A stretch of 64,000 nucleotides of DNA, from the NCBI GenBank assembly GCA_013396915.1, contig VWZL01001321.1, forward strand, positions 1 through 64,000. Reading direction: 5' to 3'. The translations under genes and the position numbers were made by a program. Under the pieces are notes generated by a model. The model worked only from the letters and a program-made list of their open reading frames with translations. It searched no databases and was not told where the DNA came from. How positions within the stretch are numbered: the first letter of the stretch is position 1; each line of letters starts with the position of its first letter. The stretch is from Stercorarius parasiticus. Its lineage: Eukaryota > Chordata > Aves > Charadriiformes > Stercorariidae. This document shows positions 10,093 through 23,600 of this stretch, in pieces.

Positions 10093-13000
10093 GATGGGAC
10101 CAAAACTGGATCAAAAACCTTGGTCCCTTCAACCCTACGAGCTCTGCAGACACCTTCCTGCTGCGGGGCTCATGTGCCCCGATGTTTTCATTCCCAGCTG
10201 TGGCTCTGGAAATGCGCCCAAGACTAAATATTTTGGGGGTTCCGCAGGGACCTGGCTGGGATGTCACCCCTGCCACTGGTCTGAGCATCCTCCAAACACA
10301 CACTTTTGGGGCAAATGTGGGAGACAGACCACAGCCCGTTTTTGCCAACAGCCCTTTCCGCCCCAGCCCCACGTAGGGTTCAGATGCTGGTGAACAAATA
10401 AACGTAGGAGCGGATGGTTTGGAAGAGAGGTCCCCTCCGGCTGAAGCTGTTCTGGGATTTTATGAGTTAGAAACTGAGTCTCAAGGTTCAGCTGAGTATA
10501 GGGTGTATGCTCCATCACCCGCCACCCCAACCATGAGCGGGTTAACAAATATTTTCTGGATTGCCACCAAAATGAATGGCCCAGATGCTAAGGGACGCAG
10601 CAAAGCCATCTCTTGTCACACCCGATCTGTCCATAAGGCAGTAGGGACAAATTCTCCCCCCTCGCGCCAAGGAAATGGTAAATTGCCGGGGGGAGATAAG
10701 GAGGGGAAGGAGCTCTGGGAGGGATGGGGCACAGAGCATGACTCACTGGCTTTCATCCCTCTCCTCCTGGCACAAGAGCTGTATTTAACCAAGACAAGCG
10801 AGTTAAAAAAAAAAAAGAAAAAAAAATAAAAATCAAGCCGGCAGCAATAACATGCTCCACATCCATCATTCGGTTTCCGATCACAGGTTTTACCAGAAGG
10901 GAGCCAGGATGACTCAGGTGAAATCAAGGGGCCGGCGCTGGCCTCCAGCCAGGCTTTACTGCGGTTTTATCGCCCCAGGCTCCCACCGGGAACAGAAACT
11001 GCTGCACCAGAGGATTTGAAGCCCTGAACTCCATCCCCGCTCCTCCCCAGCTGGGTACCTCGCACCATTTCCCCACCCTCTGAGGATGCCCAAATCCTCT
11101 GTATAAGCTAGATGAGTTCTCTTACTAGAAACGTGCAAAAATTCTTCGTGGAACTCGGCAGAACGACTGCCGCTTTCACTTGGATCCAGACCTAGCTGAC
11201 ACGGTTCAAAGGGTTGGGCAGCATTTCTGAGGAGCTACGAACCACTGAGACCTAATAATCCGTATGAAAACGGGGTTAGTAAAGGGCATCGAAGTATCTT
11301 AGCACTCCCTGGTCTTTGCTACCTTTATTTTATCGGAAAAGATGAAGATAAGCTCCCTCTGGAGTCACCCTGGACTTTATAACGGTCCGAACTCAGCAGC
11401 TGTGGGAGGTGGCTGTAATTTTTCTTCCATTTATAGGGGGAGAAGGGCGCTCGCCAGCTTATTTGCTAGCGTGAGCACTGTGGGGATGTGCAGAAAACCA
11501 CTTTTTCTGGGTGCGTTTGAGCAGAGGGCGTGCACATGGGAGCCGATGCCGGTGGTTTTGAGCATTTGCGAACACGGAATTATTAGGTTTAGGTAATTTA
11601 GATATGTGTCGGGACACAGCCACATTTCCAGCCATGGCAAAGTCCTCTCCCTCTGAAACACAAACCCACATGGGCTGGGTAAGCAGAAGTACGCATGCTT
11701 GGCCTTTTTTCCTTTTTAAAGTATCTTATGATAAGGTTTTAGTGATAGTTCCCTATTAATTACACCCCATATTCTCATGTAGCCTTCCTAAAGAAATTTT
11801 TCTTTACTATTTCTGAACATATCCCAAAAAACTGAAACAAAGGCTATAGAACAGAAGAGCAGCAGAGGGTACTGTGCAATGTTATTAAAAGATACTCTGA
11901 ATTTCCTAGAGGGAATCTGCCCAGTTTCTCTTTCCTGTGCTCAACTCGGAGCCTGGGGGTTATTTTTGCTGCTAAAAGGTTGAAGAGAGATTCTTACAAT
12001 GCAACAAAACAGGGAGTGCAAAACGCCCTGAGGCTGTAAACTGAATTATTTGCAAATCTAGAATAAGGTCTAGAGCAGGTAACCCCTGCTGGAGGGTACC
12101 TGGGGGGGGTCCCCCGAGAGCCAGGGGTGCGTGGTCCATGGTAAAGCCCATCAGAGGCCTCTTTTGCCTTTGAAAGTAAGGAAAACCCAAAATAGGGACA
12201 GGATGGAACAGGTTTGTGTTCAGGCTCCAGCTCCTCGATGCCTTTTAGTGGGTCAAGCTTCCTCGCGGTTTGGGTGGCACTGAGTGGGACCCGGCGGGGA
12301 AGGGCTGGGGCACCGTTCCCTACATGCCTGAGATGCTCTCGAAAGAAACCTCTCCATGCAAAGCTGCCTAAAGCTGAGGAGACCCTGGGCACTCTTCACT
12401 GGGTCAGATGAAGCCACCTAAAAGGTACTTCAGGGGCAATTTCTGCACTGACAGCTGCTAAAGGGCTGAGATAAATCATGCACAAAAGACACCTATTTTT
12501 CCTCCATTGACTATAAAGCGGGAGCTTTCGGGACTGGGCTCAGAGCTTGAAGTTAGAGATGATGAATTCCACCTTCTCAAACCATCTGTGTCAACCCAGC
12601 GTATCATTAACAGCTCAAGCGGGACAAGAGCAATGCAGATCGATCCTGCTATTAACATCAAGCCAGAACGTGACCTGAACGTGATCCTCAAATAATAGCT
12701 GTGTCCAGGGCGGCGATGGACAGCAACGTCGCAGCCTGCTGCCATCCTTTCCATGCCCTGGAAATACAGTTTGGGATTTATCAGCCCCTGGAATCACAGT
12801 GTGTCAGTTTAAAGAGTGAATCATGAACAATTTAATTCTATTACCCGGAATAACAAGCAAAATTGATTACAGGCTCCTAAAATACTAATCTCTTACAGGG
12901 GGATGTGGTGCTCTGTAAAGACAGAGGATCCCCAAGGTCTGAGGGGGCTTCTGCAGATGTGATCTGCATTTTATCTTTCGTGGTGAGGGCTCACGTCTTA

Positions 13001-16000
13001 GAGCTGACACTGTGAATGAAAAAGGCAGTTTTGCCCTGCCCTGGCTTTCCCTTTGTGCCTTCACAGGGCAAGAACACAGGATCTCACACGAATGGATTCC
13101 TCACACCTTTGCTCCCTGAAATTTGGAAAACTTCACAGGGAGGGCCTGGGCTGTAAGAGATAAATTCATATTTATGCTTTTAAGAATGTGAAAACAGCAG
13201 TATAACACAAGTCTCCGGGCTCCCATGGACCTGTGCCCCATTACTGACGGGAGCTATCTGTCATTGGCTAGGGCGACCTGTAGGTCCCTCCAGCCCGTTC
13301 CTAAACCAAGGGCAGCTTTGGATTCCTGCACCAGGCAGACAGGGATACCAGCTGTGTCTCCACGTCGCTCCCCTTGGCTGCTTCTCACCGTTATTACCCC
13401 CGGGATCGATAATGCGATTTGTAGACTGGACCGTTCCCTGGCAACACACGGCTTGAAACTATTCCCGCAAATTTCCTCTGCAATTCACGTCCAATTGAGT
13501 CCAGCATCAAGTGGCTCTTTTCACAGCCTGGGTAAGTATTCGTGTTTTGCCTGCCCTTAAGGAAATTAATTACTATTGCTCTTATATAGCAGCTCATCAG
13601 CTAGGAGAAGAGAAAAGAAGCCAGGTCTGCTGTTTTCCACCATAAAACTCTACTGCATGAGACACCCAACCTTCTCATAGACAGTTCTCACTGCTGTTGT
13701 CTTCTCCTTGGACTAGCCAGCCAGGACCACCAAGTTGAGTCTCTCCATGACCAATACAGTTATGTTCTTTGGAAAGAAGTCAAGGTGCGTTTCACAGCCA
13801 GAAGATGTTTTCTCCAAACATGGGGTCTCCTTTGCCCACCCCAAGGATCCAAGCTGGCTGAGCTTTCTTGACTTTTCCACCCCAAAATCGTTCCCTGACG
13901 GTATCCACTTTCTTTTGCTGCCTACAAGGTAAAAAACTCTCCCAGCTGGAGTAACCAAGCTGCCCCAGCTGTGCGCAACGTTGGAGCTGGTGACAACTGC
14001 AGAGGCCAGGGACACAGCGCTATGTCCGAGAAAGCGACTTACACCAGGTTTTTAAAGCAAATCTTTGTTTGAGTCTGATGGCGTTGCTCACTCCTGCAGC
14101 AACAAAGAGAAGGAGAAGTTATAACCAACAGTTATTAATTTTCTAGTCAGGGAATGCAATGCCAAAGCAGCCATGGGAACTTCACGTTAGGTGGATGCAA
14201 ATCCTCAGTGAGGGACACAGCAGAAGCCCTGGAGAACCTATGGGTCCCTAACCAACAGCAGCAGAGCTATCCCGAGGATGGATCAGGTTTGTCGTGGAAA
14301 CTGGAGACACAGAACATCCCCAGAACCCAAGAGGAGACATCTTGCTTCCCTGATGGAAACAAGTATCTTAATTAGAGTTGCATTGCCACAAAATATTTGC
14401 CATCGCACTCTAGTACCAAATGCTTGTGATAAAGTTGTCAGATGTTGCGCTGTAAATAAATCTTCTAATCTGACCCCTACCTACACTGAAAACAACAACA
14501 AAACCAGTTAAAACTCCCAGTACGAAAGACAGCAGCTTTATACAGTTTCCTTGAAAACAGCGACTGATCTGTGCTGTGTACCACATGTACTGGGCATCCT
14601 CACCAGAGGCTGCTTGTCACCGGGACTTAAAGCACAGTGAAAGAAAACTCCAAATCCGAAATTGCCACTTCAGTGAAATTCTATTATATTATTTAGGGAG
14701 CATCTTAAAAAAAAAAAACAACCAAAAAAAACCAAAAAAACCCCCAAACCTAAACCAAAAACAACTAGAAGAGAATTAACTGCTTTTACTTGAAAATCCA
14801 TTCCACATTTTCTATTCATTTTTGGTTTGGCATTTCATTTCCACCCAAATTGGAAGTTATACTTAGCGCTGTCCTGCCGGTGCTTTTGCTGGATGAGCGC
14901 GCCCCATTCCCAGACAGCTCAGCGCAGCTTCCTCAGAGGCTCCAGGTGATGGAGGGTGTATTTGTAGCTCTGCCCGGAGCTGTGTAATAGAGCAAAACCC
15001 ATCTTTAATGAAAGCAACGTAACAGCAGCCTAGTGGGAGATGATCCTCCCAGCATAAAAGCAGCCGAATACTCACTTCCATGATCTCGATAGCCCCTGTT
15101 GGTTGTTTATTTTATTGCTGTGCACAGCAGCAACTGTTTCATAATTAAAAATCACTGCTGTAATCACCATCAGAGCCATGCAGCTCCAATGCAAAATTTC
15201 AAATCTGATTTTGGAAACACTTTTGCTGCCTCTAACCAGCCGTGAGGGTAGCAGTGAGACACAGACAGTGACCCCAAGGCTGCAGACATTGGGTCTGATG
15301 AAACCCACAAGCATTATACAGAAGAAATTGAGCCAGGCAAAAAGCAAACAGGAACCAGGGAATTGCAGGATGGAGCCTGACGTCCCCAGTGACTTCCACG
15401 AAACCATTCCCTAAATCCAGGAGCCTCCCTTTCAACAGACCTTTGGCGTGTTTGCTCAGAAAAGCTGTGATTGCAAACATCCAGCTCTCGGAAAACTCTC
15501 GTGGAAGTTTACTTCGGATGTTTCCTCCCTCCTACAGGAGCCAAAAGGACTTTGGATCCTTCGTGGGAGTAGCTGTTTGCAGCAGTGACTACGTGGTGTA
15601 GAACAGAAACTGTACCAGAGGTATAAATACCTTGCTCAAGTAATTTTACAGCCTTTACATAGAAGCCCCGAGGAGTCACTCAAAAAGTGTGTTTACTTAC
15701 TGCAGAGGGTGATGACTTCTCATGTTTGGCCTGCAGAAAGGGCGCCTGACAAGCAGCTCAGCTCGACTATGGATTACACGTACGTAGATGAAAGGAAAGG
15801 CCATCCGTTCGCACCAGCCCATCTCCCCACGCCACGGTCAAAATGCTCAACTCGTCATCAGAACAGCCTAGTCTAGCAGACAGAAAACATTACACAGCTC
15901 ACCAAGCCCAGAGTGACTTTCCTATCTGGATGTTTTTCTTACCCGTGCAATCCCATTTTTCTCCAACACACCCAAATGTGGAAATACACTTTACTGCCCC

Positions 16001-16600
16001 AAAATAAATTCCACTCTCCAATACAATAACTTCTTTCCAAAGAACGCAGAAAATTACTATAATATGCCACTACTCTCCTGAATTTATTGCACTATGTCAA
16101 TACAGCAAATGAATTATTACTTATGTGAATTATTACTTGCTGTCTACTATCAGCATTAAACAAATAAAAATTGTAACAATATATAAGAACTCTGGATTAA
16201 AAAAAAGCATTTAAATTGACAGGTCTTCAGGTCTTTCTCTATTTACCAGCCCTGGTTGACATCGTGACCCCCATTCTCTACATACAGTGAAAAGAGGAGC
16301 TGGTTTCCTCCAAAATGGAATATAACAATTTCTAAAAAAGTCTAGCAAAACACCTACACTAAGATTTAGTGGTTTTTACAGAAATCTCACTGAATCTTCA
16401 ATCTATAGATTTCAATGTTAAAAATGTATTCTAAACAGAGGCTCGTTTGCTTTTGCAGTAATAATGTGAAGAGAAATGAATAATTGAAAATGATGAAAGG
16501 ATGTGCAAACCCAGGAAAAATGCCCTAAATTAGAACTCTTCAGTCTCAGTTGTCATGCTAAAGAGTTACATTATTTTACCTTATCTTAAAAAAAGTTTCA
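10093..16600. other. GCH1-WDHD1 intergenic region
   Basis: The region lies between the GCH1 promoter side and the WDHD1 3' end. I find no gene with supported splice sites or a recognisable product. Visible items are an A-rich tract at about 14707-14765, an 11-bp direct repeat at 12663-12684 and a 12-bp direct repeat (GAATTATTACTT) near 16117-16139. Reading frames of up to about 136 codons match no family I know. Distal GCH1 regulatory DNA may be present but cannot be shown from the sequence alone. Confidence 0.6.
14706..14765. repeat. A-rich low-complexity tract
   Basis: A run of adenines interrupted by single or grouped cytosines over about 60 bp. No LINE or SINE body is readable next to it, so it is called simple low complexity. 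Confidence 0.7.
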
Positions 16601-16739
16601 AAATTTGATTTTGCTTCAAATACATTTATTAGCCATACTGCCTTTTCTCCAGAGAAGGTAAATCCGACTGCCTTATGACTCGTAGGTAGAAGTCTGTTTA
16701 CTTCAATTATAAAAATTGCAAAGGAGACCACCGCCTTAA

Positions 16740-17476
16740 AACAAAGAAACATTCACATTTTATTTTTAAAAACAAACATTACATAAAACAATACAGAGAT
16801 TTTTCAAGTTCCAGACCCTGCTGAGGCATTGACTGGGAAAGTACACTTGCACAGTCTGGAATGGTTCATTTTTGCACACCTGACATTCCTACTTCAGCTT
16901 CTTGTCCTGGTTTTCTCTCCCTGCCCGTATCAGCCCGTGTCACAGCCACAGATGCTGAAAATGCAGCTGAACATCAGCACCACCTTAAGCTATTTTCCCC
17001 TCATTCCCATTTCCTTGACCATCTTTCTCTTACCAGTGTTTGCAGTAGGTGGAAGGAATGGTAGAGGAGCCATTACTTTCCCTCTCTAAAACCATAGGAC
17101 AGTTTTTGTGCAAAGTTTATCCTCCCTAGAACAACTAATCTGTATTTAGCATCAAATATTACACGTATCAAGGCACACAGTTACACAACACTGTGTGGAA
17201 CTCTGCTTCTAGGTAACAGGTCCATTAGTATTAGTTTTGCTATCGAGCTTTATACCAGTAACTTGAAGATCAGGAGAGCAGATTCAGCATTTCTGAATTA
17301 TCAATTGATAAGACTTGATAATTCAATAAAAAGAATTGATAATAAAATACTTTCTAAAAGGCTATTTGGAGCAAGGCACTCTTTTTGCTGCTGCTCTTTG
17401 AGCACGGCAGCAGATCTCTCAATACAGAGCCACCTAATGTCTTCAGAAAACAGACACTGAGAAGGTACCACATTAC
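16740..17476 (-). other. WDHD1: WDHD1 3' UTR (approximate end)
   Basis: From the stop codon to just past a minus-strand AATAAA at 16764-16759, followed by a T/G-rich stretch (GTTTCTTTGTTTT). Another AATAAA at 16630-16625 could extend the transcript. The end is inferred, not observed. Confidence 0.6.
16759..16764 (-). terminator. Candidate WDHD1 polyadenylation signal
   Basis: A canonical AATAAA on the minus strand, about 715 nt after the stop codon and the first in that interval, with a T/G-rich element just downstream. A second AATAAA at 16630-16625 is an alternative. Confidence 0.6.
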
Positions 17477-17677
17477 TTAGCTTTGCTTGAACGCAAAAGC
17501 TGACAATCTGACATTTGTAGATTGATCTAAAGGCTTCGGTTTTTTGGATAAATTTGAGTCCTCTGATTTTTGCTCCTGATTCTTTTTCACTTCATCTTCA
17601 TCAGCTGTGGGACGCTTTCGCTTTTTATCTTCTGTTAAATCATTGACTGTTCCTCTTTTTGCTTTCTCAGTCCACAC
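17477..17677 (-). CDS. WDHD1: WDHD1 last coding exon (residues 1057-1122 and stop)
   Basis: Encodes VWTEKAKRGTVNDL, the end of the HMG box, then a basic nuclear-localisation-like KKRKRPTADEDEVKK and the conserved C-terminus LSAFAFKQS, followed by TAA at 17479-17477. Confidence 0.96.
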   Translation of the reverse strand: MWTEKAKRGTVNDLTEDKKRKRPTADEDEVKKNQEQKSEDSNLSKKPKPLDQSTNVRLSAFAFKQS

Positions 17678-20600
17678 CTTTGAAGAAAGTACATAATTAA
17701 ACAGGAAACTACAAATTAGGCCACAAAACTCACCACTTTATTTTATACACCTTCTTTCTCTGATTATAAGGAAGCACTGAAATAATTCCTGTTAAGAACT
17801 AATAAGGATCAAGTTAGGAACAATTTCCTCACTTTCCTTTTATGTAAGAGCATTCTCCTTCAAAACTATACTTCTTTTGAGCCTGTATATGAAATTGAAC
17901 CTCTTAATTGTCTTTGTGGAAAAATAAGAAACCCAAAAGACTTTAGAACAAATTTAAGCCCCAATGAATTAAGTCTGGCTATGTCACTTTTAAGTCTTTC
18001 CCTTCTCTTTTGTTATTTCTTCATTGATTGATAATCAATAATATGGATTATTCCTTCTCATACGCCCCACTTTGGAAAAGCTGCTTTCTGCTATTACTTA
18101 TTATACAGTTAGTTTATATTCTTGTAAAGTATGCATCATAGATCATGGCCCAATTCAAAACCGAAGTCCATGAAGATGAAGAGCAGTGGAATTTAAAGAA
18201 AAAATTCCTAACCAAAAGTAAGCAAGGGATTCCATGGGGGGAAAAAATTCTCAAAAAACCCCCAGAATTCGAGAATGCTTTCTTACCATTCTTTCTTCTG
18301 ACGACAGCATTCTAAACCGACTCATGCCTTCTTTTATTACTTCTGCTTCATTCAGATCAGGATTATCTGTCAAAATGTTTGCTCTGTTCTCTTCTAGCCA
18401 CATCTGGAATCCTGTCTTTGGCCTAAAACAAGCACACAAGAATTGTCTGTTTAAGAAGGTTATAGGAAAACCATATCCCCCAAACCAACATTTCTAAACA
18501 ACACCTAACCGGATTTTTGTTCTTGAAAGAAAAGTCATACATACAGTCAGCAGTTTGCTTTCTCCTATTGCAGTATGCTTAAAGAACATGCTGACAAGGC
18601 AAGACTAAGTCAAGCATTTTTATTAAAACTGTGATATATATGGAGATTAACATTTCAATTTTAGAATGACAAAGCATAATGGTTCTCTTCCTTTCTGACA
18701 GGGTCCCATCAACCTAAAAATAGCACATACATATTAGCATTTTTCAGCTAATCCTTTTCACAAGTCTCCTTACCACTTGTTTTAGAACATTATCTGTAAA
18801 GGTTAATGAAAAGAATGCTAGTCCAAATGAATAATAATTACCTTCATCTCCCTCAGTTAAATGAAGTCTAAATGAAACATGAATATAATAATGCAAATTT
18901 CATGAGGACTGGGATTGTTAGAAAATACATCTGCTCCAGAGGAACAAGACAGATTAGAGTCTTAGCGAGGCAGAGACACACTCCTTAGGTGATGTCAGTT
19001 TTTTGTTCGTTTTCTCTTTTAAAAAACACTAAAAGCTTTTACACTTTCACGTAAAACCCTTCGCTTTTAGGCCTCCTTTGAGATTTGCTAGAGATGTTTA
19101 AACTCCAAGTATTTCCTATACTTGGAACTGGCACAGCCGTATGGTTTCATTTATCATTCAAAGGTCATTACCAGATGCATAAGCAGTATCAAGGCAAAAA
19201 TCATTGCTTAGAGCCCCAAAATTACATTCTGCATTGTTCATTTATTATTCATTCACACGTGTATTTGTCTCGGTCCAATGTGAAACTTTTACTTTGAATA
19301 ACACTGCCATGCACACTGGAAGAGATTTAATGAACAGAATGTTTTTCTCTGTTCTTTCACTGCGATTGTAACATGGCAATTTGGAAATCCAACCGATGGT
19401 TTTACGCAGGTTTGTTTGATAACATGCACAGTATAAGCAACAGTTTACTACATTTCTGAAGCGAGTTCACAAAGATGACAACTTGATGTTATGCTACTTC
19501 AGCCAGTCCAATGTCTTCAGAAACAAAATAGTTTTGGGACTTGCTGTTCTATAAAAATTAGACTATGGCATTGATATGCAAGCGCCCACTCACCTTCTGT
19601 TTTCAGTGTTCTCCTGTGCAGTGACTTTGACATCATGGGATTTGTTTCCCACTTTTTCTTCTCTTTCTTCCAGTGTTTTTTCACTAGAGTTAGGTGTACG
19701 AGGCTGGAAGAAGGAGGCTGCTGAAGCCTACAGAAATTGAGTTTAAAAAAAAAAAAAAAAAGAAAAAAGGTAAGAACACCTCACTCTCAGAGAAATGGTA
19801 CCATGTAGCCTAACAAAACCAAGCCTTTCCTAAAGGCATAATCATCACTTGCATCAATATAGCATCTAAGCCATCCAATTTCAGCACAGTAGATGTTTAG
19901 TAAACACTACTTAAAATAAAAGCACAAGATTCAGCGCAGAATGTAATTTCTACAACTGAGAATTTATTTTGCTCTTTTATGTGCTTTTATAGTTTCCGCA
20001 GTATGCTTAAATGAACTTTGCCATCTAAAGTGCTTTACTCAATCAACTTTGATAAAAGCTGGTAAAATTCAATTTACTGTTCTTTGCTCACTGAAACAAC
20101 ATAAAAAGCCTAGAAACATTACCTGCTTGGACTTGGGTTTGGGAATCAGAGGCTTTATAACTGGAGGGTTCTGCTTGTTTACAGCTCGACTGCTAGACAA
20201 AGTTTTCTTTGAGTATTTGCTCATAGTGTCTAGAACATTCACTGAGGGGACCACTGGGTCCCTTTTGTTAGATGACACCTAGCAAAACAAATAAATAGAC
20301 ACTTCATTTATTTTCTGTCATATTCCCCTCCTCTATCCCTCCAAGATACTTGTCATAGTTACACTGTAAACTTTAGATATAATAATCTCTTGTAATTTCC
20401 AGAACACTGCAATCAAACCAGCTGCAAAATTCTTACCTTAAAGGGGTTCACTCGTCCTTGGCTGCTTGATGCAATTACAGCTATTTAATAGGAAAGAAAA
20501 AAGAATGTAAAAGCACGTGCGTGTGTGTACATACTCATATATCTAAAAATCTATGAAGCAATGTGCACATTTTATATGAGCAGATGAAACAACATTAGCC

Positions 20601-23600
20601 TCATTTCCAAAGAACGCTCATGTTCTGTGCTTCAGCCTCTGTTCATTGAAAATTGAAGAGGAGAACAAAATCAAAGGCATCAAGTATTCCACACTAAAGA
20701 AAAGAAGTTCCCACCAGGCTTGAAAGTGGTTAGATAAAGAGAAAGACACTTTAATAACCACATGAAAATTATACTACACATGCTCAGCTATTACTAGTCA
20801 TCAGGAATCCCACACAGGACCAACGGCTTTAAGTACAAATCCACAGGAAGACCCAGTACTTCCTCCACTCCCAAATCCGTTTCCACTCCTATTATTCTTG
20901 CTGGAGGGTTGGCAGCAGGGAAGAAGCAAGAAGCAGCAAGAGGTCGCATTCTGCTCCTGCCTGCTCAAACTCACAGTTCTATGGCAGGGTTACTAACTCC
21001 GCCTTGTAAGTGCAACCAATAAATGTGCCTGTGATTAGTAAAACAAATCAATTGATCATTGTCCTCATTTTCCCCCTGTCCCAAAGAATGCTTTCATGGC
21101 ATAGCCAGGCAGACAACTGATTCAGCATTTGGCACAGCTAAGGCAATCATCAGGTAATGAAGATATGAACAGGCACAGGGAACCTCTTTAAAACATGAGA
21201 ACAACAATCAGTGCAAGTTACCACTTGACAACACCGTTATGCTCTAGATTTTAGTAGTAATGGGAGAACAGAGGATAAAAATAGGATCGGGTGTTGTGAA
21301 GCATGACATCCTGGAATAAATGGAGATTTACTCACCAGGCTTTGGAGTAGTCACCTCCACTGAAGTGACACCTTTGGAGAAAGGATTTGGCCCTTCAAAA
21401 CAAAGAAAGAGGCGCATATTTAAGTGCAATAAATCGTAATAACTTGTTAAAAAACAAAACCCCAAACAGACAAGCCAGTAAAGCAATCTATATTTTAAAG
21501 CATGATTCTCATTTTCAGGTTGTACACACACTTCTACAAAACCATCTATTATCTTTACCTAGCTTTAACTTGAAGAGTTGTATACATATTCCCTAAACCT
21601 TAAACTTACTCCTAAAATGTGCCCAGCCAACTACTTGTCTATCAGTTCAACTCACGCAAGATCTGAGCTGAAACCAAAGTAACCGTTTCACAAGGCAACC
21701 CAATCCATTAGAAATAGTTTCAGACAACAGAAAAACTGCATGGTTCCTCAGATGGTTACTAAGCATAAGGCAGAAGCGAGCTGTGACACAGCAGATGACA
21801 TACGCTAAACCTGTTTCACCACAGCGACTGCAGGCACAGGCTGGAATCCGCACCTGCTCACTCAGGTGGGCACTACCACTCATCTCCCACAGGGAATTCC
21901 AGGCAACGGGAAGCTCAGAGGCAGGAGCTGCTGCATGTCACCCTGTTATTCCCGCTGAGTAGTCTTTCACATGTCAACACCCCAATGAGACAAATCAGAA
22001 ACTACCAGACCTGTTCTAACTACGTAGCAGAAAACCTAGTCCCTGCTACAGCTGCAGAGTTTCAAAACTCAGTGAAACAAATGGGATTATTTTCTATTTA
22101 CATAAATGGCTTCTAAATAACACCTCCTGTAGCTCACTTGCAGTGCCCCTTGACAGGTGGTGTGCCTGTCTTTCCTAAATTGTACGTCAAAAGAACAAAA
22201 CAAAAGACAGAAATCCCCATTGTCTACATAGTCCCATAGACTGCTGAGTTATCCAAACTAAAATTATCTGGGAATTTTCCAGAAATCTTTTTTAACTCTG
22301 TGAAAGACACATGTATATAACTTCCAGCCTATTCAGAGAATATATTTTTCTTACTCTGTTTATGCACTTCTGGTGTTTCTTCTGCTTCCTCACAGTCATC
22401 AGTTTCCTCTGCATCTTCCATTTCTTGGTCCCACTGAACATTTCTGACTGGCGGCTGACCCCACTCCGTGGCAGAGTTGCTGTAACTAAATGGAAAGAAT
22501 TGATCAGAAAGGAAGCGCTCACCACATTCAGAAGGAAAACAGCAACAAAGGAAGGCTAACTTACTTATCTAATTTAGGAAATAAGAACAATAACACTTGG
22601 CATTTACTTGCATTATACCTCTGATTAAACTGTGATGATTACTAAAAATGAAAGTCAAGATTCATTAAACACTTCAGTTCACCCTGAAACACCAAGTGCA
22701 GTCACCTGAAGTGGTACTCAGGTAGTTTTAAGACCACACGTGGTTACGAAACTGCCCAAAACGCACACTCAGCTAGAAGTACACCAGAACGAGCACCCGA
22801 ACAGAAACAGCAAGCTTTGGCCACCTTTAGAGCCCATCACTATTGTTGCCAGAACACTTTTCCGCAAATATAAATGCAAACATTAAGCATCTTCTGTGAT
22901 CTTTATTTAAACACACATACCTCCAATACCATAAATAATACGACTGCTTTTCTGCATAAATGAATAAATATACAGGTGGTAACATGGATGCATATTTTCA
23001 GTCTGAAGCTTAAGAAGCGAGTTTTGTTTAATCTGAGTATTCTCTAAATTCCCAGTACAGTAGTACGTACATTCCTTCCATTTCCCTCCTAATCTTTGCT
23101 GATGACTAAAATCTGTGTATACATCAACACAAGGTTCATTTCTTTCAACCAGAATGTCGGTATTAGTTTAATCTGGCAGCATGAACAATATAATGTTTGT
23201 GATGAACTTTAACCCTCAGAGTGGATGAAGCCACAGACATGGGATTATAGCTTCCATGCATGTTCCAGAAGAACAAGGTAGAGTGTTTAAGAAAGGAATT
23301 TTAGATGTGCAGACTAATAAGGGAAAGGCTACAAATAAGTTCAGGGACTTACCACTTCCTCCTACTTAAATAAATTCCCAACTTCATACATAAAATTGCT
23401 ATAGGAAGACATTGCTTCTAACAAAACGCTATGACATTTTTTCTGCAGGATCAGATCGGTGGTTAGCAACTACTCTTACAGCCGTACCATCCAGAGGACA
23501 AGCAAGAACATAGCTCTTCTCTATGGTCTATTTTTTTAAAAAACACATACATCTTTTGCCTCATCACGCTTTACAAAGCAGATGCAGGTGGGAGAGGAAA

